Positions 33,688-43,310 of a DNA stretch of 64,000 nucleotides are shown piece by piece. Position 1 is the first letter of the stretch, and every line of letters begins with the position of its first letter. The stretch is from the NCBI GenBank assembly GCA_035938175.1, contig DASZHD010000060.1, positions 124,001-188,000 on the forward strand, given 5' to 3'. Under the pieces are notes generated by a model, which did no database searches, was not told the DNA's origin, and worked only from the letters and a program-made list of their open reading frames with translations. Origin of the DNA: DASRDE01 sp035938175. GTDB taxonomy: Bacteria > Vulcanimicrobiota > Vulcanimicrobiia > Vulcanimicrobiales > Vulcanimicrobiaceae. A program made the translations under genes and the position numbers.

Positions 33688-34473
33688 ATGAACACGCAAC
33701 AGTCATTTCAATTCCTTCGCCTCGAACGCGACGGTGCGACGGCGATCGTCACGATGAACCGCCCCGAAAAACGCAACGCTCTCTCGCTGGAGTTCATGCG
33801 CGAATTAATCGCGGCGTTCTCAGAATTGGGGGGCGACCGTACGGTATTTGCGATCGTGTTGCGTGCAGAAGGTCCTGCATTCAGCGCCGGACATGATTTG
33901 CGAGAGCTCCAGTGCGGCGACGCGGCCTCGTATACCGAAATCTTCGACACGTGCGTGACGCTGATGACGGAGATTCAACGTATTCCACAGCCGGTAATTG
34001 CGGAAGTGGCGACCGTTGCAACCGCCGCGGGATGTCAACTCGTAGCCACGTGCGACTTGGCCGTGGCCTCCACGGAAGCCAAATTTGCCACGCCAGGCGT
34101 GAAAATTGGGCTTTTTTGCACGACGCCGATGGTCGCGCTTACGCGTGCGATCGGCCGTAAACGGGCGATGGAAATGCTCCTTACGGGAGACTTCATCGAC
34201 GCTCGTACCGCCGCAGAATGGGGCTTGGTGAATCACGTCGTGCCGCCCGAACAACTACACGAACAGGCTATGAACTTGGCACAGAAAGTTACCCAAGCGA
34301 GCCGTGCCGTCGTAACACTCGGCAAACAAGCTTTTTACAAACAGATAGACATGGATCAGGCGCGGGCGTACGAGTACGCCAAGAACGTCATGACGCAAAA
34401 TGCGCTGGAGGCCGACGCGCAAGAGGGTATTGCGGCCTTTCTCGAGCGACGTCCGGCCAGCTGGCGTACGTAG
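33688..34473 (+). CDS. Enoyl-CoA hydratase/isomerase family protein (ECHDC3-like)
   Basis: A 261-residue crotonase-fold protein: 'IVTMNRPEKRNALS' at the N-terminus, the oxyanion-hole segments 'FSAGHDLREL' and 'ATAAGCQLVATCDLAVAS', and 'GVKIGLFCTTPMVALTRAIG'. The Glu pair of true hydratases is not clearly conserved at the usual site (the positions read A-A-G and I-G-L-F-C), as in ECHDC3-like members. It probably handles an acyl-CoA thioester, substrate unknown. It stands alone, with a structured region and terminator after it. Confidence 0.85.
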   Translation: MNTQQSFQFLRLERDGATAIVTMNRPEKRNALSLEFMRELIAAFSELGGDRTVFAIVLRAEGPAFSAGHDLRELQCGDAASYTEIFDTCVTLMTEIQRIPQPVIAEVATVATAAGCQLVATCDLAVASTEAKFATPGVKIGLFCTTPMVALTRAIGRKRAMEMLLTGDFIDARTAAEWGLVNHVVPPEQLHEQAMNLAQKVTQASRAVVTLGKQAFYKQIDMDQARAYEYAKNVMTQNALEADAQEGIAAFLERRPASWRT

Positions 34474-34554
34474 CGCAGTTCTGTTAATATTTATGTAAGG
34501 TTCCCATTTTCGCGCAGGTGCCGCGAGCCGTTCAAGCAAAACGGCCGGATACAG

Positions 34555-34632
34555 TTTCGCGTATGTGGGCAGCGAAATTGACTGCGAAAAGACGTCGCCC
34601 ACACCCGGTATGCGGGAAACCGCATACGCGAC
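34555..34632 (+). ncRNA. Candidate structured leader with two alternative folds
   Basis: CGCGTATG (34558-34565) can pair perfectly with CATACGCG (34623-34630), closing a multi-helix region that includes GTGGGC/GCCCAC (34565-34570 with 34597-34602). The same 3' strand can instead form an 8-bp hairpin GTATGCGG-GAAA-CCGCATAC (34608-34627). The two pairings exclude each other. An intrinsic terminator follows seven bases after the region, ahead of the DUF5693/csaB operon. This is the layout of an attenuator or riboswitch, though it matches no class that I recognise. Confidence 0.45.
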
Positions 34633-34638
34633 GACAGC

Positions 34639-34672
34639 GAAGGCTCGCCTACGGCGGGCCTTCCTGTTTTTT
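34639..34672 (+). terminator. Intrinsic terminator before the DUF5693 gene
   Basis: GAAGGC-t-CGCC / GGCG-g-GCCTTC with a TAC loop and a T-rich tail (CTGTTTTTT). It can end the hydratase transcript, or act as the expression platform of the structured leader immediately upstream. Confidence 0.8.
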
Positions 34673-34690
34673 GCGCGAACTGAGGCGCTC

Positions 34691-36700
34691 GTGAATCGGA
34701 TCGACCCGCGAACGCGGTACGCCGCGTTCTTGCTTTTGGTGGCACTCCTCGCTTGCGCCGCCGTCGCCGTGTTTCGCGTGCGCGTGGAGCGGCGCACCCA
34801 GCGCGTCGAGATCGCCATGGATTACAACGAATTTCTGGCCCTCGCGCGCTCGTATAATTACAAGCCGAACGAGCTGCTTATCCAGTTGCGGCGCGCGGGC
34901 CTAACCTCTTTGGCTCTAACCGAAGAGCTCGGCGGTGCGTTGACCAGTTCCACCAGCGCAAATGCCTTCGCGATTTCCGGGATCGCACTGAGCGATGCCG
35001 CGCGCGTATCGTCGATCGCGGATCCGGCGCTCGCCCGATTGGTGCGTAGCAGAGCGGTACGCGCGGGTTCGATGTACCTGCTGGTGTACGACAAGCCGAC
35101 ATTTCAAAGGTACCTGCAGCAGTTGCCGCTGCATTTCGAGCGGTCGGGTATTCAGTTGTTGCGTACGACGCCGCCGTATGTGATCGCGCTTCGCACGCAA
35201 AGCGACTACTTCAACTCGGCGTCGCTCGGAATTCCGTCGGAACAGGTCTCGCTCGCCCGGCGCTTGGGTTTTTTCGTGATTCCCCGCTTTCAAAACGACG
35301 AGCGGCTTTCGGACGGCGAGATCGCGCAGATGTTCGACGATCTCCACGCCGGCAAGTGGATTTCGACGGTGATCTTCTTCGGCTTGCGCAATCAAGTCTT
35401 GGGATATCCGGATCACGTGGCCGATACCGCCGCGGTTTTTCAAACACACAAACAAACGAACTTCGGCGAAATCGAGACCTATGACGCTTCGCAGGTTCAA
35501 AAGGGAAACGACGAACTCGCGCGCCTGATTCCGGGCCGCACCGTCCGCGTTCAGGCCATCAGCCGCCTGGAGCTGGACAAGCTCACCGTGCCGCAAATCG
35601 TCGCGCGCTACGAGCTGGGTGTGCGCGAACGTAATGTCCGCGTCGTCTATTTGCGCCCTTTTACGCATCAGTTCCAAAACATGTCGATTGAAAAGACGAA
35701 CGTGGAAATCGTCCGCCGGCTTGCAACCGATCTTCAGGGGTACGGCTTCCGCTTGGGCCGCGCTGCGCCGATTCCGTTATATCGCGGCAACAGCCGCATT
35801 CTGGTCGGAATTGCAGCGCTCGCCGTGCCGTCGATCTTCGTACTGCTGCTCGGGTGGTATGGCTGGTACCGGCCGTCATGGGCGATCGCCGCGTATGCCT
35901 TGACGATTGCCGTGTACTTGGGCGGCGTTGCGGCGCATCAAGACGTGCTGGCTCGATCCATCATTGCGCTTGCGGGAGCGCTCCTGTTTTCAGCCGCTGC
36001 GTTCACGATTCTGGAGCCGGCTTTCCGGCACGAACCCGATTCGTCACTGTCGCGTCAAATCGGGCAAAGCCTTGTGTACACGCTCGCGGCAACGGGCGTC
36101 GCGCTGCTGGGCGCGCTTACCGTGATCGGCCTGATGAGCTCTCCGCTGGTGATGGAGGAAGTCGAGCCCTTTCGCGGCGTGAAATTGGTGCTCGCCGCAC
36201 CGCCGCTGATTGCACTGGCACTCTACCTCTTTACTACGCGTTTCGATTCCGGAATAGAGAGCCCGAAAGCCGCCTTTTCCGCACCGATCCGCATTTATCA
36301 ACTGTTGCTTGCATGCATCGTTCTCGGCATCGGTGCGTTGGTGCTAGTCCGCAGCGGGAACCAGAGCGACATCGCTCCCTCCAACTTCGAACTCACGCTG
36401 CGGCATCATTTGACGGAATTGTTGAGCGTCCGACCGCGCTTCAAGGAGTTCGTCATCGGATTTCCGCTGCTGATGCTGCTGCCGGCATTGCTGCGTCCGC
36501 ATCGTCGCGCGGTGGGGATCTTGTTGGCGCTCGGGATCGGCGTCGGTCTGGGCGACGTCATCGACACGTTTTCTCATCTGCATACCGCGGTGCTCATTTC
36601 GTTGCTGCGAGTATTCAACGGACTGGTGATCGGCGTCGTCATCGGAATCATCGCGATTGCGGTGTACCGCGCGGCACTTCGCCGGTTCGCGGCGGTGTAG
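34691..36700 (+). CDS. DUF5693-family polytopic membrane protein
   Basis: A 669-residue protein from GTG 34691 (GAGG six bases ahead). It has one N-terminal membrane span ('YAAFLLLVALLACAAVAVF'), a large extracytoplasmic domain of about 350 residues ('FFVIPRFQNDERLSDGEIAQ' and others), then a C-terminal block of about ten membrane spans. This layout, next to csaB, is that of DUF5693 proteins, which occur beside CsaB in several phyla and may take part in export or attachment of the pyruvylated cell-wall polymer. The csaB start lies nine bases after its stop. Confidence 0.8.
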   Translation: MNRIDPRTRYAAFLLLVALLACAAVAVFRVRVERRTQRVEIAMDYNEFLALARSYNYKPNELLIQLRRAGLTSLALTEELGGALTSSTSANAFAISGIALSDAARVSSIADPALARLVRSRAVRAGSMYLLVYDKPTFQRYLQQLPLHFERSGIQLLRTTPPYVIALRTQSDYFNSASLGIPSEQVSLARRLGFFVIPRFQNDERLSDGEIAQMFDDLHAGKWISTVIFFGLRNQVLGYPDHVADTAAVFQTHKQTNFGEIETYDASQVQKGNDELARLIPGRTVRVQAISRLELDKLTVPQIVARYELGVRERNVRVVYLRPFTHQFQNMSIEKTNVEIVRRLATDLQGYGFRLGRAAPIPLYRGNSRILVGIAALAVPSIFVLLLGWYGWYRPSWAIAAYALTIAVYLGGVAAHQDVLARSIIALAGALLFSAAAFTILEPAFRHEPDSSLSRQIGQSLVYTLAATGVALLGALTVIGLMSSPLVMEEVEPFRGVKLVLAAPPLIALALYLFTTRFDSGIESPKAAFSAPIRIYQLLLACIVLGIGALVLVRSGNQSDIAPSNFELTLRHHLTELLSVRPRFKEFVIGFPLLMLLPALLRPHRRAVGILLALGIGVGLGDVIDTFSHLHTAVLISLLRVFNGLVIGVVIGIIAIAVYRAALRRFAAV

Positions 36701-36709
36701 CGGACATTC

Positions 36710-37816
36710 GTGCGCTTTCTGCTCAGCGGCTATTACGGCTTCGGAAATCTGGGCGATGAAGCGCTTCTCTCCGTGATCGTCTCGCAATTGCGCACGCGCT
36801 ACCCCTATGCGGACATCGACGTCCTGTCGGCAAACGCGCCGCAAACGGCGCACGAATTGCGCGTGCACTCCACGCCGCGCTGGGATGCCAAGGCGGTTCG
36901 AAGTGCGATCGCTCGCGCGGACGTCGTGCTCTCGGGCGGCGGCGGGTTATTGCAGAATTCCACGAGCCTACGCAGCCTGGTGTACTATGCCGGCATCCTT
37001 CGCGCGGCGGTCAATGCCGGGCGCAAGACGATGATCTTCGCGCAGTCCATCGGTCCGCTTGATTTCTGGGGCAGAACCGTAGTAAAAGAGTGCTGCAAGA
37101 ACGTCAACGCGGCGACGGTCCGCGACGAGCGGTCGCTGCAGTTACTCAAGTCCGTTCTTCCGGGAGTGGCGGTGGAACGCACGGCGGATCCCGTTTTTCT
37201 GTACGAAGCGCCCGAAGAGCAAGTGGACCTGACCGCCGAAGGTCTGGGCCCGCAAAGCGACCCGGTGGTCATCGTAAGCGTCCGAAAGTCGTCCGGCTTG
37301 AAGGATCGTTTGGATGTGATCGCTCGCGCCGTCGATCGGCTCGCTTCGGCACACGACGCGCGCGTGGCGTTTCTTCCGCTGGGCGGAGCATCGGATGCAG
37401 AAGTGTCGACGATGGTGATTCGGAAGTGTAAGACTGCGCCCGTCTTGCTTCCGGAGTGCACGCTGGATCGCGCCGCAAACATCATCCGCGGCGCTAAAGC
37501 AGTGATCGGGATGCGCTTGCACGCCTTGATTTTCGCCGCGCATTACGGCGTGCCGTTTCTTGCAATTCCGTACGACCCCAAGGTGAGCGCGCTGTGCGAG
37601 GATCTCGGCTACCCGCTGCCGCCGCTTGTCCAGATCAACCCGCCCGGGCCCAAACCGGCGGCGCCGGAAATCGACGCATTAGTCGACCGCCTGTGGACTG
37701 AGCGCGAATCGTTGTCGGCAACGCTGCTTGCGGCGAGCGAGCGATTGCGGGCGTTGGCGCTTCGCAACTTTGAGGTGCTCGACCAGGTTGCCGGAGGAAA
37801 GCCCCCGCCCGCCTGA
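36710..37816 (+). CDS. csaB: Polysaccharide pyruvyl transferase CsaB
   Basis: A 368-residue PS_pyruv_trans family protein: 'LLSGYYGFGNLGDEALLSVI' at the N-terminus, 'VVLSGGGGLLQ' in the first domain, 'MIFAQSIGPLD', and 'AVIGMRLHALIFAAHYGVPF' with the conserved Arg-His near the C-terminus. CsaB adds ketal-pyruvate to cell-wall polysaccharide so that S-layer (SLH) proteins can bind. It follows the DUF5693 gene with nine bases between and precedes ileS. A GTG start is used. Confidence 0.92.
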   Translation: MRFLLSGYYGFGNLGDEALLSVIVSQLRTRYPYADIDVLSANAPQTAHELRVHSTPRWDAKAVRSAIARADVVLSGGGGLLQNSTSLRSLVYYAGILRAAVNAGRKTMIFAQSIGPLDFWGRTVVKECCKNVNAATVRDERSLQLLKSVLPGVAVERTADPVFLYEAPEEQVDLTAEGLGPQSDPVVIVSVRKSSGLKDRLDVIARAVDRLASAHDARVAFLPLGGASDAEVSTMVIRKCKTAPVLLPECTLDRAANIIRGAKAVIGMRLHALIFAAHYGVPFLAIPYDPKVSALCEDLGYPLPPLVQINPPGPKPAAPEIDALVDRLWTERESLSATLLAASERLRALALRNFEVLDQVAGGKPPPA

Positions 37817-37832
37817 GCATTCTCGAACAACC

Positions 37833-40607
37833 GTGACCGACACAACCGCGCAGCGCGATTACCGCGATACTCTCAACCTGCCGACGACGTCCTTCCCGAT
37901 GAAGGCCGATCTGCCGAAGCGGGAGCCCGATCGCGTTGCCTGGTGGCAGCAGCAGCGCACGTACGAACGGCGCCTGGAGCGAAACGGCAAGCGCGATCCC
38001 TTCATCTTGCACGACGGACCGCCGTACGCCAACGGCCAGCTGCACATGGGTCATTTCTTGAACATGGTGCTCAAAGACGTCTTCGTGAAAATTGCGCTGC
38101 TCGAGGGACGCTGGGCAATGTTCGTTCCCGGTTGGGATATGCACGGGCTTCCCATCGAGTTCGAGACGCTCAAGCACCTGAAGATCAAAGATTTTCACGA
38201 GATCGATCCGATCGAGCTGCGCGCGAAGTGTAAGGAGCGCGCGCTATATTGGCTCGATCAGCAGCGCACGACGCGTATGCGAATGGGGAATTTCGGCACC
38301 TGGGAAACACCGTACCGTACCATCGATCCGGCGTTTGAAGCAACGATCGTTGAAGCGCTTGCGGATCTGGCGCATAGCGGACAGATCTACAAAGGCTTAC
38401 GATCGACGTTGTGGTGCGTTCACGATCAAACCGCGCTGGCCGAAGCCGAAATCGAGTACAAGGAACGCGTCTCGCCGTCCGTCTACGTCCGCTTCACTGC
38501 GAATGCAGAGCAGCGCAACGAATTACTGTCGCGCTTCGGAGTAACCGGCGACCACGCGGCGGGCGTTCCGCAGCGCGTATCGTTCCTGATTTGGACCACG
38601 ACGCCGTGGACGCTGCCGGCGAACGTCGCTATCGCGCTGAAACCCGATGCCGAGTACGCGCTGTACGCGCACGGCGACGAGGCGGTCGTCGTTGCGGAGA
38701 AGCTCGCGCCGCATACGCTCGGCGAACACTTCGGCCAATTCAAAAAGGTCTCGCATGCGACCGGTGACGAGCTGCGTGGACTTGCAGTGCGTCATCCGTT
38801 TTTGGATCGCGATTCTGCGATCGTAACGGCCGAATACGTCGATTTGGAAACCGGAACGGGCGCCGTGCATACCGCGCCGGGGCACGGTGCGGACGACTTC
38901 GATACCGGCCTACGCTATAATTTGCCGATTCTGAACCCGGTCGATGCGCGCGGCGTCTTTACCGCCGAAGCCGGACCATACGCCGGAATGCATATTTGGA
39001 AGGCAAACTCGCAAATCGTCGAGGACCTGCGATCGAGCGGCGCCCTTTGGAACGCGTTCGAATACACGCATAGCTACCCGCATTGCTGGCGCTGCCATAA
39101 TCCGGTGATTTTTCGTGCGACTGCGCAGTGGTTCATTGCGATGGATCAAAACCGGCTTCGCAAACGCACGATCGAAAACATCCGCGACGTCGATTGGATG
39201 CCCGCATGGGGTGAGGCGCGCATCGAGCAGATGCTCGAAAATCACCCGGAGTGGTGCATTTCGCGCCAGCGCACGTGGGGCACGCCTATCCCTGCTGTCA
39301 TTTGCACTGCGTGCAACGAATCCACGCTCGACGCAGCGGTCGCGCGCATTGCGGCGCGGCATTTTCGCGAACACGGAGCGGACACGTGGTGGCGCGATCC
39401 GGTAGAGACGTTTCTGCCTGCGGGTTTCCGCTGTCCGAAATGCGGCGGGACGGCGTTCGACAAAGAAAAGAATATCGTCGACATCTGGTTTGAGTCGGGC
39501 GTCACGCATCTAGCCGTCCTCGGACACAACGATATTCCCTGGCCGAGCGATCTCGTGCTGGAAGGCGGCGATCAATACCGCGGGTGGTTCCGTAGTTCGA
39601 TCGTCACCGCAACCGCCATCAAAGGCGCGGCTCCGTACAAACACGTCGTCAAGAACGGCTGGGTGAACGACGAACATGGCCGGCCCATGAGCAAGTCGCT
39701 CGGTACGGGTATCGACGCCAACGATGCGATGGCCAAATGGGGTTCCGACGTGCTGCGTTTGTGGGCCGCTTCAGTTGAATTCGTCGACGACGTTCGCTTC
39801 GGGCCCAATGTCATCGATCAAGTCAGCCGCGTATACCGCAACATCCGCAACCGCGTCCGGTTCATCCTGGGCAACCTGGAGGACTTGACCCCCGCGGAAA
39901 TTGTCTCGCGCGAGCATTTTCATTGGTTCGACGCACTGGCGTGCGCGGTTACCGATCAATGGGTCGCAAAAGTGCACGACCATCTGCGTAACTATCGCCT
40001 GCACGATGCGTACTTGGAAATCGTTCGCTTTGAGGGCGACGATCTTTCGAGCTTCTACTATGATGCGCTGAAAGACCGTCTGTATTCGAGCGGTCGTGCT
40101 TCCGGGCGGCGGCGCAGCGCGCAAAGCGCGTTGTTGTACATTCTCGAACGGTTTTTGCCGGTGATCGCTGCCGTTCTGTCGTTCACGGCTGAAGAAGCGT
40201 GGCAGTCGCTCCCGCCGGCCCTGCGGGGCGATCGCGCGAGTGTATTCGACCTTCCGCTCGGCGGCGGACACTCGGCGGATCGCGCGGCATCGGAAGCCTG
40301 GGATCAGCTGAAGCGATGGCGTGCCCTCGTCGCTGCCAGCGTCGGAGAGCGTGATTACGAACTGCAGGCGATGCTTACATTGCCTGCTGCGGCCTACGAC
40401 CGTTTCGCGGCGCGCGCCGATGACGTGCGCGAAGCACTCGTCGTGTCGGCAATCACCATTCAACCGGGTGCTCGCGAAGAGTTGACGCTCGCTCGCGCCG
40501 ACGGCGAAAAGTGCGCGCGCTGCTGGAAATATTTGCCGTTAGGCCAAGCCGCAAACCATCCGGCGCTTTGCTCGGCCTGTGCAGAAACTGTGGCAGACAT
40601 CGTGTAA
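37833..40607 (+). CDS. ileS: Isoleucyl-tRNA synthetase
   Basis: A 924-residue class I synthetase from GTG 37833. The HIGH motif is 'NGQLHMGHF' (HMGH), the editing domain has 'TTTPWTLPANVAIAL', and the second signature is 'GRPMSKSLGTG' (PMSKS in place of KMSKS). The C-terminal zinc site is 'CARCWKYL....CSAC'. It charges tRNA-Ile with isoleucine. The start was chosen because the upstream part overlaps csaB in another frame. The 'WFESGVTHLAVL' and 'RGWFRSS' blocks are standard for bacterial IleRS. No T-box leader is seen. Confidence 0.96.
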   Translation: MTDTTAQRDYRDTLNLPTTSFPMKADLPKREPDRVAWWQQQRTYERRLERNGKRDPFILHDGPPYANGQLHMGHFLNMVLKDVFVKIALLEGRWAMFVPGWDMHGLPIEFETLKHLKIKDFHEIDPIELRAKCKERALYWLDQQRTTRMRMGNFGTWETPYRTIDPAFEATIVEALADLAHSGQIYKGLRSTLWCVHDQTALAEAEIEYKERVSPSVYVRFTANAEQRNELLSRFGVTGDHAAGVPQRVSFLIWTTTPWTLPANVAIALKPDAEYALYAHGDEAVVVAEKLAPHTLGEHFGQFKKVSHATGDELRGLAVRHPFLDRDSAIVTAEYVDLETGTGAVHTAPGHGADDFDTGLRYNLPILNPVDARGVFTAEAGPYAGMHIWKANSQIVEDLRSSGALWNAFEYTHSYPHCWRCHNPVIFRATAQWFIAMDQNRLRKRTIENIRDVDWMPAWGEARIEQMLENHPEWCISRQRTWGTPIPAVICTACNESTLDAAVARIAARHFREHGADTWWRDPVETFLPAGFRCPKCGGTAFDKEKNIVDIWFESGVTHLAVLGHNDIPWPSDLVLEGGDQYRGWFRSSIVTATAIKGAAPYKHVVKNGWVNDEHGRPMSKSLGTGIDANDAMAKWGSDVLRLWAASVEFVDDVRFGPNVIDQVSRVYRNIRNRVRFILGNLEDLTPAEIVSREHFHWFDALACAVTDQWVAKVHDHLRNYRLHDAYLEIVRFEGDDLSSFYYDALKDRLYSSGRASGRRRSAQSALLYILERFLPVIAAVLSFTAEEAWQSLPPALRGDRASVFDLPLGGGHSADRAASEAWDQLKRWRALVAASVGERDYELQAMLTLPAAAYDRFAARADDVREALVVSAITIQPGAREELTLARADGEKCARCWKYLPLGQAANHPALCSACAETVADIV

Positions 40608-40636
40608 TCCAGCTTACGATGCGGAACAAGGTATCC

Positions 40637-43060
40637 GTGGCTCAACAAAGCGAGCGGGGCGCCGCCGGCCTGTTCAACGGGCTGCAGTGGTTGGAACGGA
40701 TACTCTCTCGTCTTCCAGGCGCACTGCTCGTGTTCGACGCGAATCACCGTTACAAGTTTGCTATCGGCGGCGCGCTCGAGCCACCGGGAAGGACGCCGGA
40801 AGATCTGATCGGCAAAACGTTCGAAGAGGTGCTCGTTTCCGGCGGTTACGACGTGGAAGCGCGTGTCGAGCGAATGTTTTACTCGCTCTGCGGAAAGCCG
40901 TCGGTGTACGAAGCGTGGTTCGGACCGAAATTGTACGAAGTGCGCACCGAGCCGCTCTTCGAGCCGGATGGAACCGTGGGCGGTGTTCTGGCGCTCGCGC
41001 TCGACGCGACGCAACGGAAACTCGCGCAGCTCGGTCTGCAGCATCGCGATGCGCTCTTGCGCTTGGCATCGTCGGAAGCGCCAATGCTGCTCTTGACGCG
41101 CGACACCGAAGGCGGCATCACATTCGCGACGGGAAAGCTCGTGCGCGAATTGGGATTCGAGCCCAACGCCGTTATCGGAACGCAGTTTCAACTCTTGCCC
41201 GGCAGCACCGATACCGATCATCCGCTGCGGCGCGCGCACGTGTTAGCATTGCAAGGGCGCGAATCGGATCCGATCCAGTTTCACGTCAAGGACCGGATCG
41301 TCGATGCGCGCGTGGCTCCGATCGCGGAGGAGGACGGGAGTGTCGCGGGCACCGTCGCGGTATGGTTCGACGTTACCGAGCAGCACCGCGCCGGCCAGTT
41401 GCTTCGGCAACGTTTCGCGCAATTGGAATTGGCGGCCAGTTACACGCCCAGCGCCCTGTGGGCCATTTCTCGCGACGGAATCATCACGATGCTCACCGGA
41501 CGCGCATTGGAAACGCTGGGCTGGGATCCCGCGAAAATGGTCGGCAAGCACGCGGAAGAAGTGATGCGCATCGCAGGCGCGTCGAATCCCAAAGAGCGCG
41601 CCGCCATGCACTTAGCGGCGCTCGATGGAAAGCCGCGCTCCTACGAAACCAAGTGGGGCGACCTGTCATTCGTTCTGCACATCAAACCGGTTCGCGAGCC
41701 CAACGGCGAAGTTTCGGGAGTCGTCGGCATCGCGTACGACATCACGCAGCAAAAAGAAGCGCACGAGCGCGCCGCGTATTTGACGAACTATGACGTATTG
41801 ACCGGAGTGCCCAACCGGGGTCTTCTGCGGGAACTCCTGGCGCAAGGTTTGGCTCTCTCGCGCGCCCATGGATCCGCCGCCGCGATTGCAGCCGTCGACA
41901 TCGACAATTTCAAACGGATCAACGATTCGCTCGGATTGGATGTCGGTGACCGCTTGCTGACGGCGATCGCAAAACGGATTCGCGGCGTCCTGGCGCCGGG
42001 CGACAGCGTGGCGCGTTCGAGTGGGGATGAGTTCATCGTCGTACGCCCGGATTCACACGATCCCCGTGCACCCGCGGACCTTGCGCAGGACTTGCTCGCC
42101 ATCTTCGAAACGCCGTTCCAAATCGGCCGGCACGAGCTCTTCATGCGCGCGAGCATCGGAATGAGCGTGTTTCCGAACGACGGCGAAGATCCGGGCCAAC
42201 TGCTTGCCAATGCGGATGCCGCACTCATCGCCGCAAAATCGCATCGCCGCGGAAACGTGCAATTCTTTCACCGGTCGCTGCAGGCGGCAGTGGCGGAACG
42301 CATCACGATCGAGGCGGAGCTGCGGCGCGCGCTGGAGCGGCAGGAGTTCGAGCTGCACTATCAGCCGATGATCGACGTTCGCAGCGGCAAGATTGCCGGG
42401 GCTGAAGCCTTGGTCCGATGGCGGCATCCCGTGCGCGGCTTGATTCCTCCCAATTCGTTCATTCACTTGTGTGAAGAGAACGGCCTGATCGTGCCGCTCG
42501 GAAAATGGGTTCTGAGGGCCGCCTGCCGTCAAGCGCTGGAGTGGTGCGAGCGCGTGTCTTCGGACTTTTTCGTCGCGGTCAACGTTTCAGCCCGACAGCT
42601 CGACGGCGACCTGTATGAAACGCTGCGCGTAACGCTGGATGAATCGGGCATCGATCCCGCGTGCATCGAACTGGAGTTTACCGAAAGCGCCGTGATAAAA
42701 GACGGCAACGTGAGCGTTCAGGAACTACGGCGCCTGCAGGACCTGGGAATACGCATCGGCATCGACGACTTCGGCACCGGCTATAGTTCGCTCGCATATT
42801 TGAAACGGTTGCCGATCGATTCGCTGAAAATCGACCGCCTATTCGTGCGGGACGTTGCCGTAAATCCGTACGACGCGGCGATCGCACGCGCGATCATCGC
42901 GCTGGCGCAGAGCATCGATTTGCGCGTTATCGCCGAGGGCGTTGAAACAGTGGAGCAGCGCGACTTGTTAGAGGCACTGGGCTGCACGTTGATGCAAGGC
43001 TATCTCTTTAGCCGCCCCGTGCCGCCCGGAGAGTTCTTCAACGCCGCCGGGGCCGCTTGA
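40637..43060 (+). CDS. PAS-GGDEF-EAL cyclic-di-GMP protein
   Basis: An 807-residue protein from GTG 40637 (AAGG ahead; ATG 40619 possible). Three PAS-like sensor domains fill the first 380 residues. The GGDEF domain has 'DVLTGVPNRGLL' and 'ARSSGDEFIVV' (first Gly replaced by Ser), so cyclase activity is uncertain. The EAL domain is complete by eye: 'GAEALVRWRHP', 'FTESAVIKD', 'IDDFGTGYSSLAYL' and 'VIAEGVET'. It should mainly break down c-di-GMP in response to a signal such as redox state or a small ligand. It lies after ileS but has no operon partner. Confidence 0.9.
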   Translation: MAQQSERGAAGLFNGLQWLERILSRLPGALLVFDANHRYKFAIGGALEPPGRTPEDLIGKTFEEVLVSGGYDVEARVERMFYSLCGKPSVYEAWFGPKLYEVRTEPLFEPDGTVGGVLALALDATQRKLAQLGLQHRDALLRLASSEAPMLLLTRDTEGGITFATGKLVRELGFEPNAVIGTQFQLLPGSTDTDHPLRRAHVLALQGRESDPIQFHVKDRIVDARVAPIAEEDGSVAGTVAVWFDVTEQHRAGQLLRQRFAQLELAASYTPSALWAISRDGIITMLTGRALETLGWDPAKMVGKHAEEVMRIAGASNPKERAAMHLAALDGKPRSYETKWGDLSFVLHIKPVREPNGEVSGVVGIAYDITQQKEAHERAAYLTNYDVLTGVPNRGLLRELLAQGLALSRAHGSAAAIAAVDIDNFKRINDSLGLDVGDRLLTAIAKRIRGVLAPGDSVARSSGDEFIVVRPDSHDPRAPADLAQDLLAIFETPFQIGRHELFMRASIGMSVFPNDGEDPGQLLANADAALIAAKSHRRGNVQFFHRSLQAAVAERITIEAELRRALERQEFELHYQPMIDVRSGKIAGAEALVRWRHPVRGLIPPNSFIHLCEENGLIVPLGKWVLRAACRQALEWCERVSSDFFVAVNVSARQLDGDLYETLRVTLDESGIDPACIELEFTESAVIKDGNVSVQELRRLQDLGIRIGIDDFGTGYSSLAYLKRLPIDSLKIDRLFVRDVAVNPYDAAIARAIIALAQSIDLRVIAEGVETVEQRDLLEALGCTLMQGYLFSRPVPPGEFFNAAGAA

Positions 43061-43310
43061 GCGGACGATCTTCCGCGCGAATGACGGTCAGTTGCCTGCC
43101 GTCGATCTCGAAGAGATGAAATGCCTTGATTGCGGCATCGGCCTTAGCCGCGTCGGCGACGTTGACGTAGGCGTAGCCTTTTTTTCGGCGGCTTCTCCGG
43201 TCTCGCGGGAACGTGATGTCTTCTTCGGCGGCTCCGAATTGCCGAAATAATTGCAACAAATCGGTCTTGGATGCTTCGCGGGGATAGCCCGCAACGAACA
43301 ATCGAATCAT
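43038..43310 (-). CDS. RRM-domain RNA-binding protein
   Basis: A 90-residue single RRM: RNP2 'RLFVAGYP' near the start and RNP1 'KKGYAYVNV' in the middle. A basic tail ('RPLKRPRRR') follows. Single-RRM proteins of this size in bacteria bind RNA in cold response or post-transcriptional control. Its last 23 bp overlap the 3' end of the EAL gene on the other strand, and its ATG overlaps the tgt stop (ATGA), so it is co-transcribed with tgt. Confidence 0.88.
   Translation of the reverse strand: MIRLFVAGYPREASKTDLLQLFRQFGAAEEDITFPRDRRSRRKKGYAYVNVADAAKADAAIKAFHLFEIDGRQLTVIRAEDRPLKRPRRR

Noticed and set aside
34916..35677. 253-codon antisense frame opposite DUF5693
   Set aside because: Typical long shadow frame of GC-rich DNA; no start signal and no motif.
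40460..41239. 259-codon antisense frame opposite the PAS-GGDEF-EAL gene
   Set aside because: Shadow of a real gene with clear domains on the plus strand.
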